Shown: piece after piece, positions 9,502 through 18,341 of the stretch
Layout of the letters: every line of letters begins with the position of its first letter
How positions within the stretch are numbered: the first letter of the stretch is position 1
DNA from: UBA4421 sp002470275
Lineage (GTDB): Bacteria > Pseudomonadota > Gammaproteobacteria > Pseudomonadales > Azotimanducaceae
DNA length: 64,000 bases
Assembly (NCBI GenBank): GCA_913052345.1
Contig: CAJXDR010000002.1
Coordinates: 37,005-101,004 of the forward strand
Direction of reading: 5' to 3'
The notes under the pieces: model-generated
The model's database searches: none
Told to the model about the DNA's origin: nothing
What the model saw: the letters and a program-made list of their open reading frames with translations, nothing else
Program-made: the position numbers and the translations under genes

Positions 9502-10659
9502 ATGATTGCAAACACGTTATTTACATCTGAGTCTGTCTCTGAGGGACATCCTGACAAGGTTGCGGACCAAGTGTCGGACGCCGTCGTGGATGCCATGCTC
9601 GAGCAGGATCAAAACTCACGGGTGGCCTGTGAAACGCTGATCAAGACCGGCGTAGTGATGCTCGCGGGCGAAATCAGAAGTTCTGCTGATATCGATTTCG
9701 ATAAGCTGGCGCGTTCCGTGGTCGCCGACATTGGCTACAACAGCGCAGACCTCGGATTTGATGCTGATGACTGTATGGTAATCAACGCCCTTGGCCAGCA
9801 GAGTCCCGACATCGCTGTTGGCGTTGACGAAACTGAGGACCACGAACAAGGCGCGGGCGATCAGGGCCTTATGTTTGGGTATGCCACGGATGAGACCGAT
9901 GCACTGATGCCGGCTCCGATCATCTATGCCCACCGCTTAGTTCAAAAGCAGTCACAGGCGCGTCGAGGCGCCCTGGCCTTTCTGCGACCGGATGCCAAGA
10001 GCCAGCTTACCTTTCGCTATGATGAAGCGGGAAAGCCAGCGGGCATCGAGGCCGTAGTGCTCTCTACCCAGCACGATCCGGATGTCTCCCAGGAAATGCT
10101 GCGAGAGGCGGTGATGGAGGAAATCATCAAGCCCACGCTGCCTCAGAACTGGATTTCTGCGGAGACCCGGTTTCATATCAATCCTACCGGCCAATTCATT
10201 ATCGGCGGCCCAGTGGGAGACTGCGGCCTGACGGGTAGGAAGATTATTGTTGACACCTATGGCGGCATGGCTCGCCACGGTGGCGGTGCTTTCTCGGGCA
10301 AGGATCCCTCCAAGGTGGATCGTTCTGCCGCCTATGCGGGACGCTATGTCGCTAAGAACATCGTTGCCGCCGGACTGGCGCGGCGATGCGAGATTCAGGT
10401 GAGCTATGCCATCGGCGTTGCGGAGCCCACCTCCATCAGTATCGATACCTTTGGCACCGGCAGCATCGCCGACAGCAAGATTGTTCAACTTGTTCGTGAA
10501 CACTTTGATTTGAGACCCAAGGGCCTCATCGCGATGCTTAACCTGAAACGACCTATCTATCGTCAAACCGCCGCCTACGGTCACTTCGGAAGAAGCGATC
10601 CGGACTTTAGCTGGGAGCGCACCGACAAGGCAGAGGCGCTGGCTGCCGCATTGACTTAG
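9502..10659 (+). CDS. metK: S-adenosylmethionine synthetase
   Basis: Makes S-adenosylmethionine from methionine and ATP. The ATG at 9502 gives 385 residues beginning MIANTLFTSESVSEGHPDK, the classic MetK N-terminus; an earlier in-frame start at 9394 adds 36 non-homologous residues and is rejected. GHPDKVADQ, GAGDQGLMFGYA and GGGAFSGKDPSKVDRSAAY are the ATP/methionine and P-loop-like signatures. AGAGGAC just upstream is a reasonable ribosome-binding site. metF follows 32 bases later; ahcY, often found between or next to these two, is absent here. Confidence 0.97.
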   Translation: MIANTLFTSESVSEGHPDKVADQVSDAVVDAMLEQDQNSRVACETLIKTGVVMLAGEIRSSADIDFDKLARSVVADIGYNSADLGFDADDCMVINALGQQSPDIAVGVDETEDHEQGAGDQGLMFGYATDETDALMPAPIIYAHRLVQKQSQARRGALAFLRPDAKSQLTFRYDEAGKPAGIEAVVLSTQHDPDVSQEMLREAVMEEIIKPTLPQNWISAETRFHINPTGQFIIGGPVGDCGLTGRKIIVDTYGGMARHGGGAFSGKDPSKVDRSAAYAGRYVAKNIVAAGLARRCEIQVSYAIGVAEPTSISIDTFGTGSIADSKIVQLVREHFDLRPKGLIAMLNLKRPIYRQTAAYGHFGRSDPDFSWERTDKAEALAAALT

Positions 10660-10691
10660 GCTTGGACGCATCTGAGCTTAGGGGGATAGTC

Positions 10692-11555
10692 ATGGCCCTA
10701 ACTCAGCCCAAACCAGCAACCTGCCTGCCGCCACTCAGCTTCGAGTTCTTCCCTCCCCGAGATGAGGAGTTAATCGATCGTTTAGTCAGTGGTACAGCCT
10801 GTCGACTCGGCGCCTATGCGCCCGAATTTTTTTCTATAACCTACGGCGCAGACGGATCAAGTAAGGAGGGCACCCTAAGGTCAGTCGCTGCGCTGTTGGA
10901 GGCAAATCGAAACACCGCACCTCACCTCTCCCAGGGCAGCGATACAGATACCGCCATAATTGAACTCATCAATCGGTACCTTGCCCTCGGCGTGACTCGC
11001 CTGGTCGCTCTCAAAGGCGATGCGCGAAAGGCCGGGGACAGACGCCCGGTCTATGCTCGCGACCTTGTGCGAACCATTCGACAGCACTTTGGCGACGCGC
11101 TGCGGATCAGCGTTGCAGCCTATCCGGAAGTCCACCCAGACACCGCTTCACTCGACCTGGAAATGAAATTTTTTGTTGAGAAGGTTAACGCCGGCGCAGA
11201 CGAGGCCATTACTCAGTACTTCTATAACCCGGAAGCCTACGCTAATTTCCTAGATCACTGTGCGCGTATGGGGCTAGACCTCCCCATCGTTCCAGGCATC
11301 ATGCCGATCACCAATTACCAAGGCCTGATGCGGTTTAGCGAGCGTGCGGGGGCCGATATCCCGCGCTGGCTGGACAGAACCCTGCGCGATAAGAGCGATA
11401 ATGTGGCCGACCTATGCGCGTTTGGCGATGAGGTAGTCACTAACCTTTGCGAGCGCGTTATACAGATGGGAGCGCCTAGGCTACACTTTTACTCCCTTAA
11501 CCGATGGGGTGCGTGCTCCAGGATTTGCGACAACTTGGGCTACGTAAAGACTTGA
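10692..11555 (+). CDS. metF: 5,10-methylenetetrahydrofolate reductase
   Basis: FAD enzyme that reduces 5,10-methylene-THF to 5-methyl-THF, supplying the methyl group for methionine. The start at 10692 (287 residues) follows a strong TTAGGGGG ribosome-binding stretch; the longer in-frame start at 10662 would put this site inside the gene. LSFEFFPPR is the conserved N-terminal strand with the catalytic Glu region, and DEAITQYFYN and PGIMPITNY are family motifs. Lies between metK and rsmE, probably one transcript with metK. Confidence 0.95.
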   Translation: MALTQPKPATCLPPLSFEFFPPRDEELIDRLVSGTACRLGAYAPEFFSITYGADGSSKEGTLRSVAALLEANRNTAPHLSQGSDTDTAIIELINRYLALGVTRLVALKGDARKAGDRRPVYARDLVRTIRQHFGDALRISVAAYPEVHPDTASLDLEMKFFVEKVNAGADEAITQYFYNPEAYANFLDHCARMGLDLPIVPGIMPITNYQGLMRFSERAGADIPRWLDRTLRDKSDNVADLCAFGDEVVTNLCERVIQMGAPRLHFYSLNRWGACSRICDNLGYVKT

Positions 11556-11556
11556 A

Positions 11557-12297
11557 TTGAGCCGACAGTACCGTTTTTTTCTACCGGGCGACTATGACGT
11601 TGGCACAACGTTAACGTTGGACAGTGAGCGCTCAAGCTACCTGTGCAGAGTACTGCGCCTGCGAGAAGGCACATCGCTGGAGATTTTTCCTGGCGACGGT
11701 TCTGCCTTCGGCTGCCGTCTCGTCGATGCTAATCCTCGCCGTGCGCAGCTTCATGTGGCGCATCAGGAAACCTCGGCCAAAAGCTCAGGACCCTCGCTTC
11801 ATCTGGCCATCGCGCTCCTCAAAGGCTCCGCCATGGACAGAGCCCTGCAGCAGGCCACGGAACTGGGCGCAAGCCACCTGCATCTGATCCGCGCCCAGCG
11901 CAGCAATGTGCCTCTCACTTCAGACCGCTTAGATTCAAAATTGCTGCATTGGGAGCGGATTATTGCTTCCGCCTGCGAGCAAAGCGGACGGCGTAGCGTT
12001 CCTAAACTGCAGGCACCCGGCACCCTGGCCGAAGTTTGGGCAGCCATGGCGCCCTGCCCGCTGCTCATCGCTTTTGAACCGGAGGGCGAAACCCTGCCCA
12101 TGACGCTGTCCCCCGAACCCTGCGGCATCTTTATTGGCCCCGAAGGGGGATGGAGTGAGGACGAGCGGGCATGGCTATCAGAGAAAAGCGTAAACCAGTA
12201 CCGACTGGGCAACACAATCTTGCGGTCTGAAACTATGCCCGCCGTAGCCCTTGCCCTGATTCAACATGCTCAGGGGTGGCGCTCACCGTCGGCTTGA
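11557..12297 (+). CDS. rsmE: 16S rRNA m3U1498 methyltransferase
   Basis: SPOUT-class methyltransferase that methylates U1498 of 16S rRNA using SAM. It starts with TTG one base after the metF stop, giving 246 residues, the usual size. An N-terminal PUA-like domain (about 1-70) is followed by the trefoil-knot SAM site with FIGPEGGWSEDE and LGNTILRSETM. Translational coupling to metF is likely. The final 28 bases overlap the convergent ChpA-like remnant gene. Confidence 0.92.
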   Translation: MSRQYRFFLPGDYDVGTTLTLDSERSSYLCRVLRLREGTSLEIFPGDGSAFGCRLVDANPRRAQLHVAHQETSAKSSGPSLHLAIALLKGSAMDRALQQATELGASHLHLIRAQRSNVPLTSDRLDSKLLHWERIIASACEQSGRRSVPKLQAPGTLAEVWAAMAPCPLLIAFEPEGETLPMTLSPEPCGIFIGPEGGWSEDERAWLSEKSVNQYRLGNTILRSETMPAVALALIQHAQGWRSPSA

Positions 12298-13301
12298 AAG
12301 CGTCCCACCACTTCAGCCGAAGCGCGCCGAAGTGCCTCGAGGGCCGCCACCTGATCGCTGGAAAGCGGGGGCGCCTGGGACAGCGTGTCCTCAATAAGCT
12401 GAGACAATCGATTCAGGTGGTCTTGGAGTAGCGCTGCTGTGGTTGGCTGGTCATCACCTACAGCGATCTCTTCTGATACGTCGCCCGAGGCCAACAAGTC
12501 TGCACGCTCTACCACGCGCCCATAGGCTGCATCGTCAAGTTGGGCGGCCCGAGCAATCGACCCGCCAGGGTCTTCCGGCGCGTGGGGAATGATCTCTCCC
12601 AACAGCGCCGTGGCCTCTTCGACAACTTCAATATGAGCGCTAACGAGATCCAGCGTGCCATCTGACAATCGATCAAGCAGATTCTCAACCGCCCAGGCCA
12701 CCTCCATCCCATCCCCAAGGCCGGCTTGTTGACAGGACTGCCGAACCTTTTGAAAAGCCTGCCCAACGGGCATCAGTCCTTGCCCGTCATACTGGACCTG
12801 CTGCCAGGACTGCACCGCAGTCCTTAGCTCGTGCAGCTGTTGGAGCAGTTCACCTGCGTGGTCGGCCGCTTTGGCGTTGTCTTGAGAGCCAAAGCTGACG
12901 GTACCGCTCTGGAGCGTTCCGCTAGCGTCCTCAGCACGAAGAGCCTGTATCTGTTGGCCGAGCGCCACCCAAGAAAAGGGCAAAGACCCAGCATCAAGGT
13001 ATTCTGAGGAGCGCCCAATCCTTTCCAGGGATCTGATGTTTCGACCCATTTGACGCAGAAGGATAAGCTCTTCTTCACTCCATTCGGCAGATTCCCTATC
13101 GCGCATGTCAAGCCATGCGATGAGGGCATGGAGTACCTGGTGGCCGCTGGGCTCAACGTCGATGAGGGCTGTTAGCGCCTGAACAAGTGCTGGGATACCG
13201 CTTATATCCTCTGCACCCTGCATGATGTTGAGCAAACCTCGCTCAAATAGGCGACGCGCCTTAGAAATTTCCGATACTGGTCCTTCTGTGCTCGTTATCA
13301 T
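12270..13301 (-). CDS. degenerate ChpA/HPt-like protein (pseudo-phosphotransfer)
   Basis: A 343-residue acidic, mostly helical protein with no recognised catalytic domain. Residues 177-215 resemble the HPt modules of the ChpA/FimS chemosensory kinases, including the diagnostic EVAWAVENLLDRL. The HTLKGSG-type phosphorylation site is replaced by QKVRQSC, so the phospho-accepting His is Q184. The ATPase, SH3-like and response-regulator parts of ChpA are missing. It sits divergent from gshB, the position held by pilGHIJ-chpA in Pseudomonas, supporting descent from chpA. The family assignment is inference from pattern and synteny; an unrelated helical protein is possible. The reading frame is intact, so it may have a retained scaffold role. 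Confidence 0.5.
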   Translation of the reverse strand: MITSTEGPVSEISKARRLFERGLLNIMQGAEDISGIPALVQALTALIDVEPSGHQVLHALIAWLDMRDRESAEWSEEELILLRQMGRNIRSLERIGRSSEYLDAGSLPFSWVALGQQIQALRAEDASGTLQSGTVSFGSQDNAKAADHAGELLQQLHELRTAVQSWQQVQYDGQGLMPVGQAFQKVRQSCQQAGLGDGMEVAWAVENLLDRLSDGTLDLVSAHIEVVEEATALLGEIIPHAPEDPGGSIARAAQLDDAAYGRVVERADLLASGDVSEEIAVGDDQPTTAALLQDHLNRLSQLIEDTLSQAPPLSSDQVAALEALRRASAEVVGRFQADGERHP

Positions 13302-13442
13302 TGCTTCCCTCGTCCAGTCCCCGGGTAATGCTATCGTTGTTGAGGGCTGGCCCGCTTCGCTGGCTGCGGACCTGCTCCGATTTAGTTGCTTCTTCTACCG
13401 CACAGTCGGTAGTTTAGCGACACCGGCACCACGAGCAGCCCT

Positions 13443-14441
13443 ATGACAAAAATAGCGTTTTTGATGGACCCCATCGAATCCATATCCGTTAAGAAAGATT
13501 CTACCCTGGCTATGATTCGTGCGGCTCAGAATCGTGACCTGGATGTCTACTTTCTGCAGCAGGAGGATTTATTTTTGGACGGGGGCGTTGTTAAGGCCTT
13601 GCTCAGTCCCATCCGTTTGCGCCGAGATTTCGCTGAAAACCTGGACTACCGCCAGCTTTCCCCAGAGGCCGTGAGGAACTGTGACTGGGCAGAGATCGGT
13701 GAGGCCCAGCGCCAACCCTTAGCGAACATGGATATCATCATGATGCGGAAGGACCCTCCCTTCGACATGGAGTACATCTATACGACCTATCTGCTCGAAC
13801 GTGTCCAGGCTGAGGGTGCCCTTGTGGTCAACCGACCCGAGTCCCTACGGGACTGCAACGAAAAATTGTTTGCCACCCAGTTTCCACAGTGCTGCCCCAA
13901 CCTGATTGTCAGCCGAAACATGGAGCTGCTTCGAGAATTTCACCTCAAACATGGCAACGTGGTCTTTAAGAAGCTGGACGGCATGGGCGGCGCATCGATC
14001 TTTCGGGTCATGCAGGATGACCCGAATTTATCCGTCGTTATCGAGACCTTAACTCGCGGCGGCCAAGAGCAGGTCATGGGGCAGGTTTATTTGCCCCAAA
14101 TCGTAGACGGCGACAAACGCATCCTATTGATTAACGGCGAGCCCATTCCCTACGCCTTGGCAAGAATTCCCTCTGCTGGGGAAACTCGGGGTAACCTCGC
14201 GGCAGGCGGCCATGGTGAGGGCCGTCGCCTGACGGATAGAGACCTCTGGATCGCAGAGCAGGTTGGGCCGGAGCTGGCTCGTCGCGGCCTTTACTTTGTC
14301 GGAATCGACGTTATCGGTGACTATTTGACCGAGATCAACGTGACCTGCCCAACCTGCATCAGGGAACTTGATGAGCAATTTGATCTCGATATTGCCGGCC
14401 AGCTGATGGATAGTCTGATGGATGGTCGCCAGCGACACTGA
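13443..14441 (+). CDS. gshB: glutathione synthetase
   Basis: ATP-grasp ligase adding glycine to gamma-glutamylcysteine. At 332 residues with the N-terminal substrate domain (KIAFLMDPIESI), MMRKDPPFDMEYIY, the ATP-grasp core VFKKLDGMGGASIFR and EINVTCPTCIRELD at the C-terminus it matches GshB along its whole length. A 141-base gap separates it from the divergent ChpA-like gene. tonB follows with a 16-base gap. Confidence 0.97.
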   Translation: MTKIAFLMDPIESISVKKDSTLAMIRAAQNRDLDVYFLQQEDLFLDGGVVKALLSPIRLRRDFAENLDYRQLSPEAVRNCDWAEIGEAQRQPLANMDIIMMRKDPPFDMEYIYTTYLLERVQAEGALVVNRPESLRDCNEKLFATQFPQCCPNLIVSRNMELLREFHLKHGNVVFKKLDGMGGASIFRVMQDDPNLSVVIETLTRGGQEQVMGQVYLPQIVDGDKRILLINGEPIPYALARIPSAGETRGNLAAGGHGEGRRLTDRDLWIAEQVGPELARRGLYFVGIDVIGDYLTEINVTCPTCIRELDEQFDLDIAGQLMDSLMDGRQRH

Positions 14442-14457
14442 GCCCCACGACAAGACA

Positions 14458-15243
14458 ATGAACGACTTTTTTGGATCAGCCGCTGCCGGCGACGAGCATG
14501 CCCTCCGGGCACAGAGCCAAGGTCGGTTTGTTTTCATTTTTCTGGTGGCGATTATTGTCCATCTGATCGTCATTTTGGGCATCAGAATGCAGGCATCCCA
14601 GCCTGCCCAACGGCCGATTTCTGTTGACCTTAATCTTCGCACCACCGACGACAAAGTGGCCTCTCAGGTTGCGGCTCAACCGAGAGCGGATACTGAACCC
14701 AAGCCTGCTGAGCAGGCCACGATCCAGCCGAATGCTTTGGTTCCTAAACGCTTGGAGACACCGAAAAGAACACAGACGCAGATCGCGAACCCGGCAGAGC
14801 CAAAACAAAGGACAACCCTGAATAAGAGTCGAGCTGCCCTGGTGAGCGAAATCGCCCAGCTGGACACCTTTTCCGTTGAAGCTACGTTCGATAACCCTCG
14901 CCATCGAGTGCTGACCAACGGTGGCCGACTGAATCCCGACGAAGCCGCCTACCTCTCCATGTGGCGGCGCAAATGCGAGCGCATTGGTCGCTATAACTAT
15001 CCCACCGGCGGACTGCAGGGCGAATTGAGCATGACTGTTGTTATTCTAAGCAGCGGTGCCTTGTATAGCGTAGAGGTAACCCAATCTTCAGGGCATCCCG
15101 CACTAGATCAGGCAGCCATAGAGACCGTTAAGCAAGCCGCCCCCTATCAGCCCTTTGGCGTTGAAATGCGCAAGAAGTATGACCGGCTCACCTTTACGCG
15201 CACCTGGCAGTTTAGTCGGCAAGGCACTCTCTTCGAAGGCTAG
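14458..15243 (+). CDS. tonB: TonB family energy transducer
   Basis: Inner-membrane-anchored periplasmic protein that couples proton motive force to outer-membrane receptors. The ATG at 14458 gives 261 residues; the longer in-frame start at 14422 overlaps gshB. One N-terminal membrane segment (about 24-42), a Lys/Pro/Gln-rich linker and a C-terminal TonB domain (about 170-255, with YPTGGLQGELSMTVVI and SSGHPALDQAAIETVK) are seen. The gshB-tonB-yqgE order is the same as in Pseudomonas, where this gene (tonB3) has been connected with twitching motility. No exbB/exbD neighbour is present. Confidence 0.88.
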   Translation: MNDFFGSAAAGDEHALRAQSQGRFVFIFLVAIIVHLIVILGIRMQASQPAQRPISVDLNLRTTDDKVASQVAAQPRADTEPKPAEQATIQPNALVPKRLETPKRTQTQIANPAEPKQRTTLNKSRAALVSEIAQLDTFSVEATFDNPRHRVLTNGGRLNPDEAAYLSMWRRKCERIGRYNYPTGGLQGELSMTVVILSSGALYSVEVTQSSGHPALDQAAIETVKQAAPYQPFGVEMRKKYDRLTFTRTWQFSRQGTLFEG

Positions 15244-15286
15244 CAGCTTTGGCTTTTTTATGAACAAACAGCGGCAGTACGAATAG

Positions 15287-15835
15287 ATGAACTTAACCAA
15301 TCACTTTTTAATCGCCATGCCCTCACTTCAACAGGATTACTTCAATGCCTCGTTGACACTCGTCTGCGAGCACAACGATGAGGGGGCAATCGGCCTGGTG
15401 ATTAACCGTCCCTCTCATATCTCTGTTCTAGAGCTGCTGTCACAGCTCAACTTGAACCCCTCTCGTCGTTGGTTAGTTGCGCCCGTCATGGAAGGCGGCC
15501 CGGTCTCTCAAGACCACGGGTTTATCCTGTACCGGGGCGACGCATCCTATGGTGCTTCTCTGAATGTGACGCCGAACCTCTATCTTTCCAGTGGTCATGA
15601 GGTCCTCGAGGCCATCGCCAAGGATGAGGGGCCCGAGCAATTTCTCGTCGCCTTGGGTTATGCGGGCTGGGCCGGAGGGCAGCTTGAGGCAGAAGTGAGC
15701 CGCAACGTCTGGCTGACCGTGGAAGCAGAATCAGATTTGATCTTCGATACGCCATTTGAGGAAAGGCTGGCAAAGGCGGCCGGGGCCTTGGGCATCGACC
15801 TGAACCTCATCAGTACCGAATCGGGCCAGCACTGA
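15287..15835 (+). CDS. yqgE: YqgE/AlgH family protein (UPF0301)
   Basis: Conserved protein of uncertain biochemical role. The N-terminus LTNHFLIAMPSLQQDYF and the motif GLVINRPS are diagnostic of the family; 182 residues is the normal length. Its stop overlaps the start of ruvX (TGATG-type junction at 15833-15837), so the two are translationally coupled, as in most gammaproteobacteria. Confidence 0.93.
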   Translation: MNLTNHFLIAMPSLQQDYFNASLTLVCEHNDEGAIGLVINRPSHISVLELLSQLNLNPSRRWLVAPVMEGGPVSQDHGFILYRGDASYGASLNVTPNLYLSSGHEVLEAIAKDEGPEQFLVALGYAGWAGGQLEAEVSRNVWLTVEAESDLIFDTPFEERLAKAAGALGIDLNLISTESGQH

Positions 15836-16236
15836 TGGATGAAGGCTACGTGATCGGTATCGATTTTGGTCTCAAACATATTGGTGTTGCGATAGGACAG
15901 ACGATTACCCGCAGCGCTCGGGGACTGAAGACGCTGAGCGCGAAAAATGGGCGCCCAGATTGGAAAGCGCTCGACGAGCTGGTGCACCCCTATCGACCTC
16001 TTGCCATTACCGTGGGACTACCCCTGAACATGGACGGCACCGACTCTGACATGTCGCAGAAAGCAGACGGCTTCGCCGAATCCTTACGCGAACGCTATGC
16101 CATACCGGTGTATCTGGTGGATGAGCGCCTCAGTACCTGGCAGGCGCGCACTGAGGCCCAGGAGGGAGGCACAGCGCCGACGACCCATGAACGAGCGGCC
16201 AGTCTTATCGCCGAAACCTGGATGGCAGAACAATAA
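15835..16236 (+). CDS. ruvX: Holliday junction resolvase-like RuvX / YqgF
   Basis: RNase H-fold nuclease implicated in pre-16S rRNA 5' processing and related to Holliday-junction resolvases. The 133 residues include the catalytic GIDFGLKHIGVA near the N-terminus, the VGLPLNMDG strand and DERLSTWQA, carrying the expected acidic residues. In Pseudomonas pyrR-pyrB-pyrC and then pilT follow this gene; here yggS follows after only 22 bases. Confidence 0.94.
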   Translation: MDEGYVIGIDFGLKHIGVAIGQTITRSARGLKTLSAKNGRPDWKALDELVHPYRPLAITVGLPLNMDGTDSDMSQKADGFAESLRERYAIPVYLVDERLSTWQARTEAQEGGTAPTTHERAASLIAETWMAEQ

Positions 16237-16258
16237 CCGCACCGGCCAGACAACTCAC

Positions 16259-16948
16259 ATGATTAACGAACTAGAACAAAATTTTCACCGGATTCAGCAA
16301 CGAATTTCTGACGCCTGCCACGAGGCGGGTAGGGATGTTGAAGAGGTGCAGCTGGTGGCTGTCTCCAAGACGAAACCAAGCCACTTGATTTCTGAAGCCG
16401 CAAATCTGGGCATGAAACACTTTGGGGAGAATTATCTGCAGGAGGCCACGGGAAAGATTCATGGCCTTCAGCCTAAGCCCGGAGACTGGCACTACATCGG
16501 GAAGGTGCAGTCCAATAAGACGCGGGACATCGCTGAGCATTTTGATTGGGTGCATACCGTGGACCGGGAAAAGATTGCCCTTCGATTAAACGCGCATCGC
16601 ACTGATCGACCCAAACTAAACGTTCTGGTTCAGGTTAATGTCGACAACGATCCCGACAAAGGCGGATGTTCTGGCGACCAGGCTCTCACGCTCTGTCGCG
16701 CAATCTGCGATCTGCCTAATTTAAGGTTGCGCGGCCTCATGACCATCTTGAGTCAGGAGACGAATCCTAGGGAAGGCTATGAAAGCGTGGCACAATTGCA
16801 CCGTGAGATAGGCACCCAGCTCGCGGAACCCCATAGAGATTCCTGGGACGCCCTATCCATGGGTATGAGTCGAGACCTTGAAGACGCGATATTCGCGGGG
16901 GCCACCTTGATTCGTGTCGGCACAGCGCTTTTCGGGGAGCGCCGATAG
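16259..16948 (+). CDS. yggS: PLP homeostasis protein YggS
   Basis: PLP-binding, non-catalytic TIM-barrel protein that balances free pyridoxal phosphate and amino/keto acid pools. The ATG at 16259 gives 229 residues; an in-frame start at 16097 lies inside ruvX and is rejected. LVAVSKTKP carries the PLP lysine; GENYLQEA, HYIGKVQSNKTRDI and SMGMSRDLEDAI are family signatures. The proC start is 50 bases downstream. The yggS-proC-yggT order is conserved; the divergent pilT normally upstream is missing. Confidence 0.95.
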   Translation: MINELEQNFHRIQQRISDACHEAGRDVEEVQLVAVSKTKPSHLISEAANLGMKHFGENYLQEATGKIHGLQPKPGDWHYIGKVQSNKTRDIAEHFDWVHTVDREKIALRLNAHRTDRPKLNVLVQVNVDNDPDKGGCSGDQALTLCRAICDLPNLRLRGLMTILSQETNPREGYESVAQLHREIGTQLAEPHRDSWDALSMGMSRDLEDAIFAGATLIRVGTALFGERR

Positions 16949-16997
16949 AGGGCTCCGGGCAACTCGGCATCAAGGGATATGGAAAGGACGATTTAGC

Positions 16998-17810
16998 ATG
17001 GTCAGGATTGGCTTTATCGGTGCAGGCAACATGGCAAGGAGCCTGGCTCAGGGTTTGATTCAGGACGGTATACCTAGCTCCGAAATCGTTGCGACTGACC
17101 CAGATGCAGGACAAAGAGAGCAGCTTGCGGCGCTGGGCATCCGCACCAGCGACGATAACGCGCTGGCCTGCCAGGCGCAGAATGTGATCGTTGCCGTCAA
17201 GCCCCAGATTGCGGGGAAGGTGTTGACTGCCCTACCCAAGCTGGACGTTCAGCAGGTCATCGTCTCCATCATGGCGGGCATCAAGGCTTCAAGCATCGAA
17301 ACTTGGTTAGGGGGACACCAGTCCATTATTCGCTGTATGCCCAACACGCCAGCGCTTCTCGGCGCGGGCATGACGGGCATGTTTGCGAGTGCCAGCATTA
17401 CCGAGCAACAAACAACCGAAGCTGAGCGCATCCTTGGGGCCGTGGGCGAGACCGTTTGGGTCGCACAAGAAGACGAGCTGGATGCGGTAACCGCCCTATC
17501 TGGGAGCGGCCCGGCCTATTTTTTCCTGTTGATGGAGGCCATGCTGGATGCAGGGAGAGGCATGGGGCTCAGCGATGAGCTGTGTCGTCAATTGGTGGTT
17601 GAAACCGCTAAGGGTGCAGCGATGATGGCGGCGCAGCAAGAAACAACGCCCGCAACGCTAAGACAAAACGTGACATCGCCCGGGGGAACCACAGCCGCAG
17701 CCCTGAGCGTTATGGAACAACGAGCGCTTCCGGAAATTGTGGGTGAGGCGCTGGAAGCCGCTCGTTTGCGCGCTGGACAGATGGCTAATGAGTTTGGAGA
17801 ACAAAAATGA
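16998..17810 (+). CDS. proC: pyrroline-5-carboxylate reductase
   Basis: NAD(P)H-dependent last step of proline synthesis. The ATG at 16998 gives 270 residues and starts the Rossmann motif (IGFIGAGNMARSL) at the correct distance; the longer frame from 16914 overlaps yggS. VKPQ, RCMPNTPALLGAGMTG and ALSGSGPAYFF, and the C-terminal TSPGGTT active-site segment are all present. Its last four bases overlap the yggT start. Confidence 0.97.
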   Translation: MVRIGFIGAGNMARSLAQGLIQDGIPSSEIVATDPDAGQREQLAALGIRTSDDNALACQAQNVIVAVKPQIAGKVLTALPKLDVQQVIVSIMAGIKASSIETWLGGHQSIIRCMPNTPALLGAGMTGMFASASITEQQTTEAERILGAVGETVWVAQEDELDAVTALSGSGPAYFFLLMEAMLDAGRGMGLSDELCRQLVVETAKGAAMMAAQQETTPATLRQNVTSPGGTTAAALSVMEQRALPEIVGEALEAARLRAGQMANEFGEQK

Positions 17811-18337
17811 ATGCAACCCTCTTGCTGATCGCCGACTTAGTATTACGTCTGGCCGCGCTGCTCTTTCTCATCCGCTTCTTGCTACAGGCGAGCAAGGCGG
17901 ACTTTTACAACCCAATTAGCCAGTTTGTGGTTAAGGGAAGCGACCCTCTCACCCGGCCCCTACGCGCACTCCTGCCATCCCTTGGCTCGTGGGATTTCGC
18001 ATCTCTGCTGGTGGGATGGATCATGTGTATCCTTTTCGTGGTGCTGATCACCCTGGGTTCGCTGGGTATCTCAGACTATTTAATCCTGGGTCTGGTGCGG
18101 ATGCTGTCGGTACTCATCGACTTCTACTTCTGGTCAATCATCATCGTTATCATTGCCAGCTTTTTGAGTTCGGGCCAATACAACCCCGGCCTTGGCCTTC
18201 TCCAGCAGTTAGTTGAACCCCTGGTGGCTCCCATTCGACGCCTATTGCCGGATACTGGACCGCTGGACTTCTCACCCATGATCGTCATTCTTATTCTTAC
18301 TATTCTGCAGCGGGCGCTTTCCGGCGGTTTGGGATAG
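17807..18337 (+). CDS. yggT: YggT family integral membrane protein
   Basis: Small inner-membrane protein of unsettled function, linked in E. coli to osmotic tolerance. The 176 residues have the duplicated YGGT module: two similar halves, each with a hydrophobic helix followed by NP(I/G)...PLxxPxRxLLP (FYNPISQFVVKGSDPLTRPLRALLP and QYNPGLGLL...PIRRLLPDTG). Four membrane segments are likely. Overlaps proC by four bases and precedes metX by four. Confidence 0.9.
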   Translation: MNATLLLIADLVLRLAALLFLIRFLLQASKADFYNPISQFVVKGSDPLTRPLRALLPSLGSWDFASLLVGWIMCILFVVLITLGSLGISDYLILGLVRMLSVLIDFYFWSIIIVIIASFLSSGQYNPGLGLLQQLVEPLVAPIRRLLPDTGPLDFSPMIVILILTILQRALSGGLG

Positions 18338-18341
18338 GACC

